A stretch of DNA of 64,000 bases from Alteromonas sp. BL110. Its GTDB lineage: Bacteria; Pseudomonadota; Gammaproteobacteria; Enterobacterales; Alteromonadaceae. The stretch is taken from positions 1,736,001-1,800,000 of the forward strand of contig NZ_CP031967.1 of the NCBI RefSeq assembly GCF_003443615.1. The letters run 5' to 3'. Positions 49,780 through 59,439 of the stretch are shown here, piece by piece. Made by a program: the position numbers and the translations under genes. The notes below the pieces were generated by a model that worked only from the letters and a program-made list of their open reading frames with translations, was not told the DNA's origin and did not search any database. Position 1 is the first letter of the stretch. Each line of letters starts with the position of its first letter.

Positions 49780-49959
49780 GATGTAGGTCTTCTTTTAATT
49801 GTTTTATAGACTACATCGAATGTAATGCACACAACGTGATAACGCAAAACAAAGTGCTGTTAATGGTACATTAATGGTGATAAATAATGTAATGGCAGGA
49901 CAGGTTACAAGTGCAGGATAGCAATATAACAATAGTAGCGTAACAATAAAAAACGCGCA

Positions 49960-50586
49960 TTAGGGTGTTTGAAGTATTTCACCTAACACAAATGTTGTAC
50001 CGCTAGATCGAATACTAAATCGTGTGCCAGAACCATCAGATGACTCTTCGGCTTGTTCTAACAGTTGATAATAAGTGTTTTGATGTAGCCTAGCCCATAG
50101 GTTACTGCGAACACGAATGTAAGGAATAGGTGTTGCCTGTGAATCCTGTATAGCTTTTGGCGGAACTCGAAGTTCTAGCTGGTCTGCGCGCTCTAAGCGA
50201 ATAATGTCGCCTGTTTGCGTAGCGAATATATAGGCGCTATCGCTATCCGCTTCACCTTCTTGCCCAACTTCACTCACTTCGCCGCCTTCATTTCTTTCCA
50301 TATGCCACTGAGTGATAAGAAACGGCGTATCTTCAACAGTAATTCCTACTTTTTCCACCGGGGTGACTAAGAAGTACTTATCGCCTTCCCGCTTCAGTAC
50401 AGAGGCAAAAAGCTTAACCAGGCTGGCCCGTCCAATAGGGCTGCCCTCGTAAAACCATCGGCCATCGAGGGCTATCGTCAGATTAATATCACCACAAAAA
50501 TCTGGATTCCATTGGTCAACGGGGGGCAAAGGGCGCGCTTTTGAAGACGTGCCCTTAAGCTGATGTTGAAACCTAGTTAGATCCAC
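49960..50586 (-). CDS. DUF1285 protein
   Basis: A protein of 208 residues from the GTG at 50586 (a TTG three codons upstream is the alternative). DUF1285 signature stretches are WNPDFCGDINLTIALDGRWFYEGSPIGR and FLVTPVEKVGITVEDTPFLI, shown here split by family habit. The family has a small beta-rich fold of unknown function, usually beside DUF3014 in gammaproteobacteria. It overlaps the DUF3014 gene by 14 bp, so translation is coupled. Confidence 0.85.
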   Translation of the reverse strand: MDLTRFQHQLKGTSSKARPLPPVDQWNPDFCGDINLTIALDGRWFYEGSPIGRASLVKLFASVLKREGDKYFLVTPVEKVGITVEDTPFLITQWHMERNEGGEVSEVGQEGEADSDSAYIFATQTGDIIRLERADQLELRVPPKAIQDSQATPIPYIRVRSNLWARLHQNTYYQLLEQAEESSDGSGTRFSIRSSGTTFVLGEILQTP

Positions 50587-51433
50587 GCTCTTCAACCAAA
50601 ACTTTCAATTCACGTAGTTTTGCTTTAATACGACGCATATTGTCTGGCCCGGTACGCAGTAGCTGCTTTTGTGGCTCGTTAAGGCTTTCTAAACGATCGT
50701 CTGCGTATTTATATGCCACCGAATCTGTATACACTTCAACAGGAACCGGTACTTCTGGTGTATCAAGCAACTGGTCGATGGCCTTTAGCAATACGCCGTT
50801 AAAGTCTTGGTCTGGATCACCAATTTCTGCAAACTTCGCTTGTATATCGTCTTTATAAATACCGTAGATGTTAAGCAGTGCTTCATTATCGAACGACTCC
50901 AGCATATCTACATACGGCGTATATCGTTTATAACTTGCTGCATCAATCCACTGTTTTCCTGCTTGAGAATAAACTCGGAAGTTTTGTTCTGGCGGCGTAA
51001 GGAGTTGATGGTTTGGTGCCATCTCGTCGTTCGCTAGGTTCGTTACAGATACTACAAAGCGTTGGATAAGTCCTTCGTTAACCAACATACGGTTTACAGT
51101 TTCTTCGTCTGCAGACGAACTCTCAATTAGTGACGCTTTAACTGCTGGGTCGCTAGTATCTAACGGCTCTGGGTCTGGCTCAACGGGCTCTGGCAGTGGT
51201 TCAACGTCGTCGTTTTCTTCGAGTTCAACAGCTGGCGCTGGCTGCGTAGGCTCAAAAACCTCCGGTTCTTCCGGCACAGTGACTTCTGGCTCGGTCACCT
51301 CAGGCTCGGGTGTAGTCACTGACTCAGGCTCTTCGTTGCTTGGCCAAAAAACTACAGCCAGAATAACGATAAGAAGAATGCCAACAATAATAAAATGTGG
51401 GCCTAACGATTTCTTTTCTGACGATTCGCTCAT
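50573..51433 (-). CDS. DUF3014 membrane-anchored protein
   Basis: A 286-residue protein from the ATG at 51431-51433. That start puts MSESSEKKSLGPHF directly before the hydrophobic anchor IIVGILLIVILAVVFW (about 15-30). A long acidic, Pro/Glu-rich linker follows (about 35-90, EPEVTEPEVTVPEEPEV). The C-terminal DUF3014 domain has RRIKAKLRELKV at its end. It is likely anchored in the inner membrane with a periplasmic domain. It precedes and overlaps the DUF1285 gene. Confidence 0.88.
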   Translation of the reverse strand: MSESSEKKSLGPHFIIVGILLIVILAVVFWPSNEEPESVTTPEPEVTEPEVTVPEEPEVFEPTQPAPAVELEENDDVEPLPEPVEPDPEPLDTSDPAVKASLIESSSADEETVNRMLVNEGLIQRFVVSVTNLANDEMAPNHQLLTPPEQNFRVYSQAGKQWIDAASYKRYTPYVDMLESFDNEALLNIYGIYKDDIQAKFAEIGDPDQDFNGVLLKAIDQLLDTPEVPVPVEVYTDSVAYKYADDRLESLNEPQKQLLRTGPDNMRRIKAKLRELKVLVEERGSN

Positions 51434-51811
51434 AATGACTCCGCTACAAAAATATCCTTTCGGTAATACTATCAGAGATAACACCCAAAATTAGAAAATC
51501 AATCAAGAGAATTGTTCCCTCACAATCCAAATTCCTTATTTTGAACAGGTTTTAACGTCTAAAAGACACTTTTCGATTTTTTTTTGAGCAAAAATTAGTG
51601 GGAACTCCTCATTTTTTACTTCTTCCGAATCATAATAGAATGTAAACATGAAAGTATTTTTTAAAACAATTGTTTAACATTTTCGGTTTTGTGTACTAAT
51701 GTGTTGATTAACCTTTGAAAAGCAAATGCTAGAGCACTGCTATCTACAGTAATTAATATTTTAGGTTCCAAATCCAGTGTTACTTAAATGTGCCTTTGTA
51801 GGATAATAAGC
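51434..51811. other. Gap between DUF3014 and a small membrane gene
   Basis: A 378-bp AT-rich divergent region, with a run of nine T near 51577. It presumably carries promoters for both directions. I see no hairpin, operator or gene. Confidence 0.35.
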
Positions 51812-52204
51812 GTGAGTAAATTTAAATCATATCATCCGAAGTTACACCGAGCTGTTAAACGATACACAGCGATACAATACGTTATTGCATTAGGGATAAT
51901 GCTTTATCTATTTATGAATATGCATAGTCTGCCAATGCATCATCAACTTATTACTGTAATAACCGTGGTTGTTATGGGCATACAAAATGGCTTTATCTTA
52001 TCGAGAGCAAAAGTAGCACTAGCGGCAGAAGGGCCTCGGTTGTTGGTTTTCCCACTTTTATGGATTGCGACTGGAATGGGGTTAGCTGCTTTGGTATACA
52101 CCGCTTTTTCTATTGCTTCGTTGTTGGTTTTAGCCAATGCAGTGCGATATAAAAATCACCGCCCTCCGCTTCATCTTGTGAATGAACCTGAAAACCTCGC
52201 ATAG
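51812..52204 (+). CDS. Small membrane protein of unknown function
   Basis: A 130-residue protein from the GTG at 51812, chosen because AGGA lies 8 bp upstream; a longer ATG frame from 51788 lacks this. About four hydrophobic segments are visible (YVIALGIMLYLFM, LITVITVVVMGIQNG, LLVFPLLWIATGMGL and ALVYTAFSIASLLVL). The family is not recognised and nothing suggests a partner. Confidence 0.6.
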   Translation: MSKFKSYHPKLHRAVKRYTAIQYVIALGIMLYLFMNMHSLPMHHQLITVITVVVMGIQNGFILSRAKVALAAEGPRLLVFPLLWIATGMGLAALVYTAFSIASLLVLANAVRYKNHRPPLHLVNEPENLA

Positions 52205-52303
52205 CGTATAACCGTCATTATCTCGTCTTGGCTATATTCAATGAAAATAAAACTAAGCAGGGCGAGTGTAATGCGCTCGCTGATTTCATCATGAGGTAGA
52301 AAA

Positions 52304-52612
52304 ATGCATAAGTTTAATTTTCGGGATATTGAAGACTCGCCGACGGTTATTGATTACTTGGAAGTTCAGTCATATGAAATGAACGTGTATTTGGTTTATC
52401 TGACTATCGATAACCAAAGCGGCATGCTTTACGACAATAAAGACAAGCCAATGCGCTTTTTTAGTGCCGGGCACATACGTGAAGCGTTCGCCCATTGTCG
52501 CGTTCAGCAGGCTGTAATGAAGCATGATACGCCGTACGACGAGATGATTGGTAACCCGCCGAAAAGCAAAGAGCAGATGGCCTTACCTTTTAGTATGGAA
52601 TTGCCCTACTAA
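52304..52612 (+). CDS. DUF6482 family protein
   Basis: A 102-residue soluble protein. It resembles the small DUF6482 family, with YLVYLTIDNQSGMLYD and the C-terminal YDEMIGNPPKSKEQMALPFSM characteristic of it. Function is unknown. The start is ATG at 52304, with GAGGTAG upstream. It is a single gene between unrelated neighbours. Confidence 0.75.
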   Translation: MHKFNFRDIEDSPTVIDYLEVQSYEMNVYLVYLTIDNQSGMLYDNKDKPMRFFSAGHIREAFAHCRVQQAVMKHDTPYDEMIGNPPKSKEQMALPFSMELPY

Positions 52613-52774
52613 ACACAACGCAATTTATCGCAATAATATCAGCCCAGCGCCATGGGAGGTGCTAGATTTAGGCGAAGGCATACATCTGAGTTTTCGCCAT
52701 TTGCCGATAATCTCAACCTCAAGCTAACTGCATAAAGCGCGATAGGGCCCATTGTAAAACGGAACAAAACCTCG

Positions 52775-54142
52775 TTAAGAGGAAAGCCAGTCGCCTGCGG
52801 CTTTGCGCATATTCACTTTGGCTTGCAACCGCTTAGCTAACAAAAACAAACCACCCAGCTTTCTATGTATAAAGAGCGCGTCAACTGGCGGCGTGTGCCA
52901 AAAGTTGTGCTTCATTGTAAGCGCCATTCCTTTTTCGTGAAGCCTTGCGATTAAATCGCTTTTTCCAAAATCATAAGCCCCCTCAAAGCGAATGGCTTCA
53001 CAGGCTTCCATGCCTATATCGATGACTGCATTAATTTGCATCTGAGAATGACTGTCATCAATAAGCCCAATATTGTATGCAGCTTGCTGCATCAGTGATT
53101 TATCATTGTCTGCGGCGCTCTTAAGTAAAGTTTGGTATTGCTGAGATATATTTTCAGGCACTTCGCGAGTGGCACCAAAATCTAGCAGCACGATTTCCTT
53201 GGTATCTGATTTGAACTGATAGTTGGCTAAGTTAGGGTCGCTTTGCAGCAGTTTGAAGTGAAAAATTTCATTGAAAAACAATGTCATCAACGCTGTCATT
53301 ACGGCGTCCCTAATTTCTTGAGGTTCATCAATCAGTACATCCAAATCTTGTGCCTCGATAAAATCCATGGCTAGCACCGTACTTGTGGTAAGCGGTGCAT
53401 AGGTCTTTGGAATAATAAACGCGCTTTGTTCTTCACATCGGATTTCAGTCGCTTCAACTAGGTTGCGATAACGATTAAGCATATCGGCTTCTCGCTCGTA
53501 ATCCGCTTCTTGGTGAAGCTGTGCTTTGGCTTCCTGCAATAGCGGGCCTATATCTAATGACTTGGGGACCAAACCAGTAAGCTTTATGAGCGTTGCCACG
53601 TTATCCACATCACTATCAATACTTTTCTTAACACCTGGATATTGCACCTTAACAGCTAACATCTTGCCGTCCATCGTAATGACTTTATGAACTTGGCCTA
53701 TAGAGGCGGCGGCAACGGGGGCAAAGGAAAAATACAATAAGTCATCCTGCCACTTTTCACCCCAAGCCTGTTTAAGCGTAGATATGAGTTGATCCTTTGG
53801 CATAGGGTCGGCATCATCTCGCAGCCGTCCTAAAATAGCGGCGAGTTCTTCGGGTAAAAAATCTCCCGCATCCATGGAAATGAGTTGCCCTAGTTTCATA
53901 GCTGCGCCACGCATACTGGCAAGCTGATCGGCAATGTTTGAAATATTCTTTGGTGTTAAAAGCAGCGAAGACAAGACCGGCTTCTCACCTTTTAGCAGCT
54001 GGCCTGCGCCCTGAGAAACCACATTACCTGCAATCCTACCTGCTAACGTGCCTAAGCGACCTATACGAGATAAGCGAGACGAGGGTACTGCTTTACTTGA
54101 ACGGGGTGGCGATACAGCGGTTTTAGTTGGCTTCTCTGCCAT
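52775..54142 (-). CDS. ABC1/UbiB-like atypical kinase
   Basis: A 455-residue protein of the ABC1 (AarF/ADCK) family. The KxGQ motif is MKLGQLISM near residue 100. An Ala-rich nucleotide loop reads FAPVAAASIGQVHK with Lys in LAVKVQYPG. The metal site is QSDPNLANY and the DFG motif is LLDFGATRE. It is separate from the ubiquinone operon gene ubiB and lacks that protein's two C-terminal membrane helices, so a ubiquinone role is uncertain. No partner is seen. Confidence 0.85.
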   Translation of the reverse strand: MAEKPTKTAVSPPRSSKAVPSSRLSRIGRLGTLAGRIAGNVVSQGAGQLLKGEKPVLSSLLLTPKNISNIADQLASMRGAAMKLGQLISMDAGDFLPEELAAILGRLRDDADPMPKDQLISTLKQAWGEKWQDDLLYFSFAPVAAASIGQVHKVITMDGKMLAVKVQYPGVKKSIDSDVDNVATLIKLTGLVPKSLDIGPLLQEAKAQLHQEADYEREADMLNRYRNLVEATEIRCEEQSAFIIPKTYAPLTTSTVLAMDFIEAQDLDVLIDEPQEIRDAVMTALMTLFFNEIFHFKLLQSDPNLANYQFKSDTKEIVLLDFGATREVPENISQQYQTLLKSAADNDKSLMQQAAYNIGLIDDSHSQMQINAVIDIGMEACEAIRFEGAYDFGKSDLIARLHEKGMALTMKHNFWHTPPVDALFIHRKLGGLFLLAKRLQAKVNMRKAAGDWLSS

Positions 54143-54386
54143 AGGTTCACTCTGTTTTATTGAAGATGGAAAGGAACATTAATATTTATCGTTTAAAGCA
54201 TGACTTAAAAAGTACTCTGACCCTTTATACATTTAAGTACGGTGGCTGGATCGGGTGTAAGGGTCATAAGCAACCAACTATCTAATCGAATAGCTTGATT
54301 GTAAGGTTAAGATTATAGAATCAGGCAGAGATTTAAAAACATGACTTAGCACTGCATAAGTGTGCGGTTTACACATTGCTATATAT

Positions 54387-54806
54387 TTAGATGATCTGTG
54401 AAATAAATTGAAGCACTAGGCCAATAACGCTGCCATAAGCAAACCCAGCCCAGCCGTTAGCTGTTCTGTAACGCCAAAGCGCAGCACCAAAGAATCCGCA
54501 CCATAGCATTGCAGAATAAGTCGATATAATACCGCCGCCCATGCCTGTATCGGGCAGAAATAGCATTACGATAAATGTCAGTGCCATGGCGCCGCTCAAC
54601 AGCACCCACATGATATTTTTCTTATCCGCGAACGCATTACTGGTTTTACCCTTTGCTAAATTAGCATCTGGTGTTAGTTCAGCATTTACCTTTTGCTCAG
54701 CGCGCTCTGCTGCGTTAGCAGTACGCATTTTTCTAGCGCGGCGCTCACTTCTTGATTGGGTTTTCTTGACCTGTGAAGGCAACGGTGCTGCAGCGCTATT
54801 GGTCAT
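54387..54806 (-). CDS. Small membrane protein of unknown function
   Basis: A 139-residue protein from the ATG at 54804-54806, preceded by GAGG at 6 bp; an ATG four codons upstream contains that site. A charged N-terminus (SQVKKTQSRSERRARKMR) precedes three hydrophobic segments: IMWVLLSGAMALTFIVML, TYSAMLWCGFFGAALW and GSVIGLVLQFI. I do not recognise it. Confidence 0.6.
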   Translation of the reverse strand: MTNSAAAPLPSQVKKTQSRSERRARKMRTANAAERAEQKVNAELTPDANLAKGKTSNAFADKKNIMWVLLSGAMALTFIVMLFLPDTGMGGGIISTYSAMLWCGFFGAALWRYRTANGWAGFAYGSVIGLVLQFISQII

Positions 54807-54930
54807 GATATACCTCATTAACTAGATGTCAGTAACGTATTTTCTACTGATAAGGTAGAGCATGCTTGCAGATATGACTATAAGACTTCGGTCTCACACC
54901 ACATATTATTAGAGCACGCTTAAATACAAA

Positions 54931-54981
54931 AAAGCCCACCGGCCTTAACTGTCCTTCAACAGTGAAAGGCGGTGGGCTTTT
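54931..54981. terminator. Bidirectional terminator
   Basis: GCCCACC (54934-54940) and GGTGGGC (54971-54977) with an inner GGCCTT-AAAGGC pairing, flanked by A and T runs. It lies after the DUF6702 gene on the minus strand. Confidence 0.8.
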
Positions 54982-55003
54982 AATAACTTTAAACCGCTAA
55001 ATT

Positions 55004-55588
55004 TTAGTGATGATCGCTACCTTGACTCTTAAAGCTCACTTCCAGCAGGTTTACACTATCAGCAAAGGTGAGGGTTTTAATATCGCCCTTACCCTCTATA
55101 TTCAGTGTATTCACTTGCTTCGGCCATAAGTCACGCAGCGCATCGTGGCGAATTTTAATGCCTTCTAGCACAGGCGGTTCAGCGGTTTCCTGATAAACCC
55201 AAAAGTGCTTACCTTCAACTTCAAAGCCCACATCAGCAAGCTGTAACGGTTCACCTGCCGCGTTCAAAATAGCAAAATGCTTGGCAACGTAAACCGCAAA
55301 CTGCTTCTGCGTTTTAACATCGTCCATTATGTCTGCATGCTTATCGAACAAGGCTTTAACCGCGTGTTCAGCATCATGCAAATTAAAGCGGTGCATTACT
55401 TCAATATTTTCTGTTCTAGGGTTGAACAGTACCGTTGTTATCGCTGCTTTTATTTGATGCGCTTGGGCAGTTGTGCTGAACGACATCGTGCTAACGAACA
55501 GCGCTGCCACAATAACCAATCCACTAACGCTTGCAAACAGAGCCTGAGGGCCCTGCAGCAAGCGGGCTAAAGACAACTTACTCGTCAT
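55004..55588 (-). CDS. DUF6702 family secreted protein
   Basis: A 194-residue protein with a signal/anchor segment (ALFASVSGLVIVAALFV) and probable cleavage after AQA (residue about 43). The mature part is HQIKAAITTVLFNPRTENIEVMHRF, the opening typical of DUF6702, followed by a hydrophilic domain. Family members often lie directly beside M1 metallopeptidases, as here. It overlaps the peptidase gene by 11 bp, so translation is coupled. Function is unknown. Confidence 0.82.
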   Translation of the reverse strand: MTSKLSLARLLQGPQALFASVSGLVIVAALFVSTMSFSTTAQAHQIKAAITTVLFNPRTENIEVMHRFNLHDAEHAVKALFDKHADIMDDVKTQKQFAVYVAKHFAILNAAGEPLQLADVGFEVEGKHFWVYQETAEPPVLEGIKIRHDALRDLWPKQVNTLNIEGKGDIKTLTFADSVNLLEVSFKSQGSDHH

Positions 55589-58040
55589 CTTTATCCTCGT
55601 CGTCAGTTTTTAACTCGGTCTTTGAGTCGTGCATAAGGTCGCGGTACTCGTAAGTGTTACGCGGCTTATTCTTATACGCTTCAATACGAGAAGGAATAAT
55701 ACGGCGTGGGTAGTGGTTATTTTCCACGTCTACGTCCGCTGTTTCCCAATGTGGGTCAACCGTTACGCTTACCAGCTCTTTGTCTTTATCAGTCACAATA
55801 AGCTTACTTACAGCCTTAGGTGTACGACGCCAGATTTCTGCTGGAATGCGCATTTCTTCTGTCGTACCGTCTTCAAAGGCTAGCTCAAGAATAATCGGCA
55901 TAACCAAACCACCTTTGTTGCTAAAATCTAGCACGTAGTAGTTTTTGTCTTCTTTTACAGCACGTTCAAAGGCTTTACGCTCCCAAGGTTCAAGCTTATC
56001 AAGGAACTTCTTGTACTTGTTGCGCTCTTTGTTGGTTACAGTATAGCGGTCGTTTTCATCGTAGAAATCGCTGATATCTTCAAAGCGGTCTACCCACAGC
56101 TTTCTACCTTCTTCTTTATTGCGAATATCGGTAAGTGACTTAGGCTTTTCCATTTCCGCTTCGCGTTCGCGAGCAAAGTCTATATCTGGATCTTCAGTGT
56201 CTAAACGCAATTTGTGTACGCTGTCCAGACTAATATCTACGTGATCTGTAGTATAAAACCAACCGCGCCAGAACCAGTCTAGATCCACACCCGACGCCTC
56301 TTCCATAGTGCGGAAGAAATCAGATGGAGTTGGACGTTTAAACATCCAGCGCTGTGCGTATTCTTTAAACGCGAAGTCAAAAAGCTCACGACCAAGAATT
56401 GTCTCACGAAGAATGTTTAGTGCTACCGCTGGCTTGGTGTAAGCATTAGGACCTAGGCGAAGTACCGAATCAGACTGCGTCATAATTGGCACCTGAGTCT
56501 GAGACTTCATGTAGCCTGTAATATCACGCGGCTCTACACCCCATGGAATTGTAGGGTCCCATTCGCGACCGGCAACGCCATCTAGGAAGCTGTTAAGACC
56601 TTCATCCATCCACGTCCACTGACGCTCATCAGAGTTTACCGTCATAGGGAAGTAGATATGACCCACTTCGTGAATAACTACGCCAATTAGGAAGCGTTTC
56701 TCTGCTAGCGAATAGGTGCGTGAACCGTCATCACGAAGTTCTGTACGCGGGCCATTAAAGGTGATCATGGGGTATTCCATGCCGCCTACTGGACCATTTA
56801 CTGATTGCGCTACTGGGTATGGGTAATCGAAGCTAAAGCGGCTGTAAACATCCATGGTGTGGATGATTGACTCTGTTGAGTACTTCTGCCAAAGCTCACC
56901 ACCTTCTTTCGGGTAAAAAGACATTGCCATTACAAGCGGCTGAGTGTCACCCCCTTGCTGGTAGCCACGTGCATCCCACGCAAACTTACGCGACGAAGCC
57001 CATGCAAAATCACGTACGTTATCCGCTTTAAATGTCCACGTTTTAAGCTTAGAGGTGCCCTCTTTTTCGTTTTCAATGGCTTCTTCAGGAGAAACGATGA
57101 ATACGATACGGTCTGCTTTTTCTGCTTTTTTCAAACGGTCGCGCTGTGTTTTGGTAAGCACGTCTTTCGGGTTTTGAAGCACACCTGTTGACGATACGAT
57201 GTGGTCAGCCGGAACCGTAATATCTACTTCGTAGTTACCGAACTCTAGGGTGAACTCACCACGGCCAATGAACTCTTTGTTAGTCCATGCTTCGTAATCG
57301 GTGTAAGCTGCTAATCGAGGAAACCACTGAGCTAGCAAGAAGATATCGTTGCCGCCTTCGCGCTCATCATCTGGGAAGTGCTCGTAACCTGCACGTGCTG
57401 AAACCGCATCTTCTTCAACAATATTAAAGGCAAAGTCGATATCAAAGGTTACTTTACTGCCCGGCTTTAGTGGCTTAGCTAGGTCAACACGCATTAGCGT
57501 ACCAACGATAGTGTGGCGTAAGTCGTTGCCTGCTTTGTCTTCAACGCGAGAAATGGTGTAGCCCAGCTCATTGTCTTCAACAAACTGCTGGCGGCGCAGA
57601 GCACCCATGCTTAGCTTTGCTGGGGCATCACCGTTGGCTGCTTGTGTACCTGGTCCACGATTACCGATACCGCCAAACGTGGTAGTAAGCGCAGACATTG
57701 AATCATCACGAAACTTGTTTTGATCTAACTGAACCCAAAGGTACTTAAGCGTATCGGGCGAGTTATTGTAATACGTAATTTCTTCGCTTGCTTCGATACG
57801 GCGCTCGTCTTCAAGCAGCTTTACGTCGATATCGTAATCTACTTGCTGTTGCCAGTATTGATGACCTGGCTCACCCGCGGCGTTGCGGTAAACATTGGGA
57901 GTAGGAAGTACTTCGTCTAGCTGACGGAATTTATCTTCAAAGTCGCCTTTTGTTTGTTTTATAGCGGCGGTACTAGGAAGAGAAATCAGCATAGACAACA
58001 CTGGCGCTAGCCAGAAAAAGTGTCGTTTTGGGGTGCTCAT
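55578..58040 (-). CDS. Secreted M1-family zinc metallopeptidase
   Basis: An 820-residue protein from the ATG at 58038-58040, which gives a signal peptide (MSTPKRHFFWLAPVLSMLI to STAAI). The gluzincin motif is HEVGH at residues 457-461 with the third ligand Glu480, 19 residues after His461 (MDEGLNSF). The exopeptidase motif GxMEN appears as GGMEYP, in which Asn is Tyr. A non-standard C-terminal about 200 residues follows. It should act in the periplasm or outside the cell on peptides. The DUF6702 gene directly follows. Confidence 0.9.
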   Translation of the reverse strand: MSTPKRHFFWLAPVLSMLISLPSTAAIKQTKGDFEDKFRQLDEVLPTPNVYRNAAGEPGHQYWQQQVDYDIDVKLLEDERRIEASEEITYYNNSPDTLKYLWVQLDQNKFRDDSMSALTTTFGGIGNRGPGTQAANGDAPAKLSMGALRRQQFVEDNELGYTISRVEDKAGNDLRHTIVGTLMRVDLAKPLKPGSKVTFDIDFAFNIVEEDAVSARAGYEHFPDDEREGGNDIFLLAQWFPRLAAYTDYEAWTNKEFIGRGEFTLEFGNYEVDITVPADHIVSSTGVLQNPKDVLTKTQRDRLKKAEKADRIVFIVSPEEAIENEKEGTSKLKTWTFKADNVRDFAWASSRKFAWDARGYQQGGDTQPLVMAMSFYPKEGGELWQKYSTESIIHTMDVYSRFSFDYPYPVAQSVNGPVGGMEYPMITFNGPRTELRDDGSRTYSLAEKRFLIGVVIHEVGHIYFPMTVNSDERQWTWMDEGLNSFLDGVAGREWDPTIPWGVEPRDITGYMKSQTQVPIMTQSDSVLRLGPNAYTKPAVALNILRETILGRELFDFAFKEYAQRWMFKRPTPSDFFRTMEEASGVDLDWFWRGWFYTTDHVDISLDSVHKLRLDTEDPDIDFAREREAEMEKPKSLTDIRNKEEGRKLWVDRFEDISDFYDENDRYTVTNKERNKYKKFLDKLEPWERKAFERAVKEDKNYYVLDFSNKGGLVMPIILELAFEDGTTEEMRIPAEIWRRTPKAVSKLIVTDKDKELVSVTVDPHWETADVDVENNHYPRRIIPSRIEAYKNKPRNTYEYRDLMHDSKTELKTDDEDKDDE

Positions 58041-58234
58041 GCGGGTTCCTTGCAACTTGTAAGTTAGAATTGTTATAAGATAACACTCGCTAGTATATAA
58101 GTATGACAAGCACAATCCAATTTTTTGACCGTAAACTAGCCATGTTTTAACGCAAAAAAACTGTAACAGAACGTTTTGTTAAACGCTTTAACTGTCGTAT
58201 TCTTAAGCTCTTGTTATCTTTTATCTTCTCCTCT

Positions 58235-59335
58235 ATGAACCGTTTTAATTGGCAACGTGCCGTTATTAAAGTTGGCAGTGCCCTTATTGCTCCTGAAGGT
58301 AGCGGGTGTAGCGGACGCTACCTTCTGTCTCTTGCTCGATTTATTACCGCAAGCCGAGAGGCTGGCAAAGAAATAATCCTTGTGTCATCTGGCAGTGTCG
58401 CTGCTGGTCGTAGCCAAGTTAAAGTTCGCCATAACGCTTCTATTGCGGAGAAGCAGGCCATGGCTGCAATTGGTCAGAATCTTATGATGGCCAACTGGCA
58501 GCGTTTTTTCGACTTCCCCTGCGCGCAGGTATTGCTAACCGCAGATGATTTACGCAATAGAACGCGCTACGTAAATATCAAAAACACCTTGCGTGAAATT
58601 TTAAATCACAATGCACTACCCATTGTGAATGAAAATGACACAGTCGCTGTTAATGAACTTAAAGTAGGTGATAACGATAATTTGGGTGCTTACACGGCAT
58701 TGGTAGCGCAGGCTGACACCTTAATTATTTGCTCTGATATTGACGGTTTATTTACTGCAGACCCCAGAAAAGATGGCGCTGCGACCCTTATTCCGAAGGT
58801 GGATAAAATAGACCGTACTATTTACGGACTAGCGGGGGGCGCAGGTACTGCGGTAGGCACAGGTGGTATGCGTACGAAAATTGAAGCTGCGGATAAGTGC
58901 ACCAGTAGTGGTATCCAAACCCTTATTGTTAACGGGCGAAAAGGCGAAACCTTCGATGCTTTACTTGAAGGCAAGGTGCCGGGGACGTTGTTCACTGCTA
59001 GCAGCACGCCAGCCAGCGCCCGTAGGCTTTGGCTTACCCACACCCTAAAAACCGCTGGCAGAATAGTCGTAGATAGCGGTGCAAAAGAGGCGCTAGTAAG
59101 CAAAGGTGCGTCGCTATTACCCACTGGTATAGTAGATGTGACTGGTTCATTTGAACAAGGGGATGCCGTTGAAGTGCTATGCGATGGAGAAATTATCGCT
59201 AAAGGTCTTTGCTTATATAACGCAAGAGACTTAACGCTTATAAAAGGGAAAAAGTCGAAAGAAATCGCCAGTGTGTTAGGTTATGAAACAAGCGATGTTG
59301 CCGTTCACCGTGACGACATGGTGCTTTATTCATAG
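58235..59335 (+). CDS. proB: Glutamate 5-kinase
   Basis: A 366-residue protein from the ATG at 58235; a TTG at 58211 is upstream but lacks a ribosome site. The kinase part has VIKVGSALI, the sequence NENDTVAVNEL, and DNDNLGAYTALVAQAD. The C-terminal PUA domain is present (about 270-360, GRIVVDSGAKEALVSKGASLLP). It makes glutamyl phosphate, the first step of proline synthesis. The partner proA is not next to it, unlike in E. coli. Confidence 0.95.
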   Translation: MNRFNWQRAVIKVGSALIAPEGSGCSGRYLLSLARFITASREAGKEIILVSSGSVAAGRSQVKVRHNASIAEKQAMAAIGQNLMMANWQRFFDFPCAQVLLTADDLRNRTRYVNIKNTLREILNHNALPIVNENDTVAVNELKVGDNDNLGAYTALVAQADTLIICSDIDGLFTADPRKDGAATLIPKVDKIDRTIYGLAGGAGTAVGTGGMRTKIEAADKCTSSGIQTLIVNGRKGETFDALLEGKVPGTLFTASSTPASARRLWLTHTLKTAGRIVVDSGAKEALVSKGASLLPTGIVDVTGSFEQGDAVEVLCDGEIIAKGLCLYNARDLTLIKGKKSKEIASVLGYETSDVAVHRDDMVLYS

Positions 59336-59439
59336 CACTATCAATAGAATACGATATAGCGCTTAGGCGCTATATTTGTTCACTGTTTGTATTGATTGGG
59401 CAACAACACCCTCTTAAATATATATGCCAAGGATTGATC

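Noticed and set aside
58041..58115. Longer start of the M1 peptidase
   Set aside because: It would place 25 residues before a clear signal peptide at the ATG at 58038-58040.
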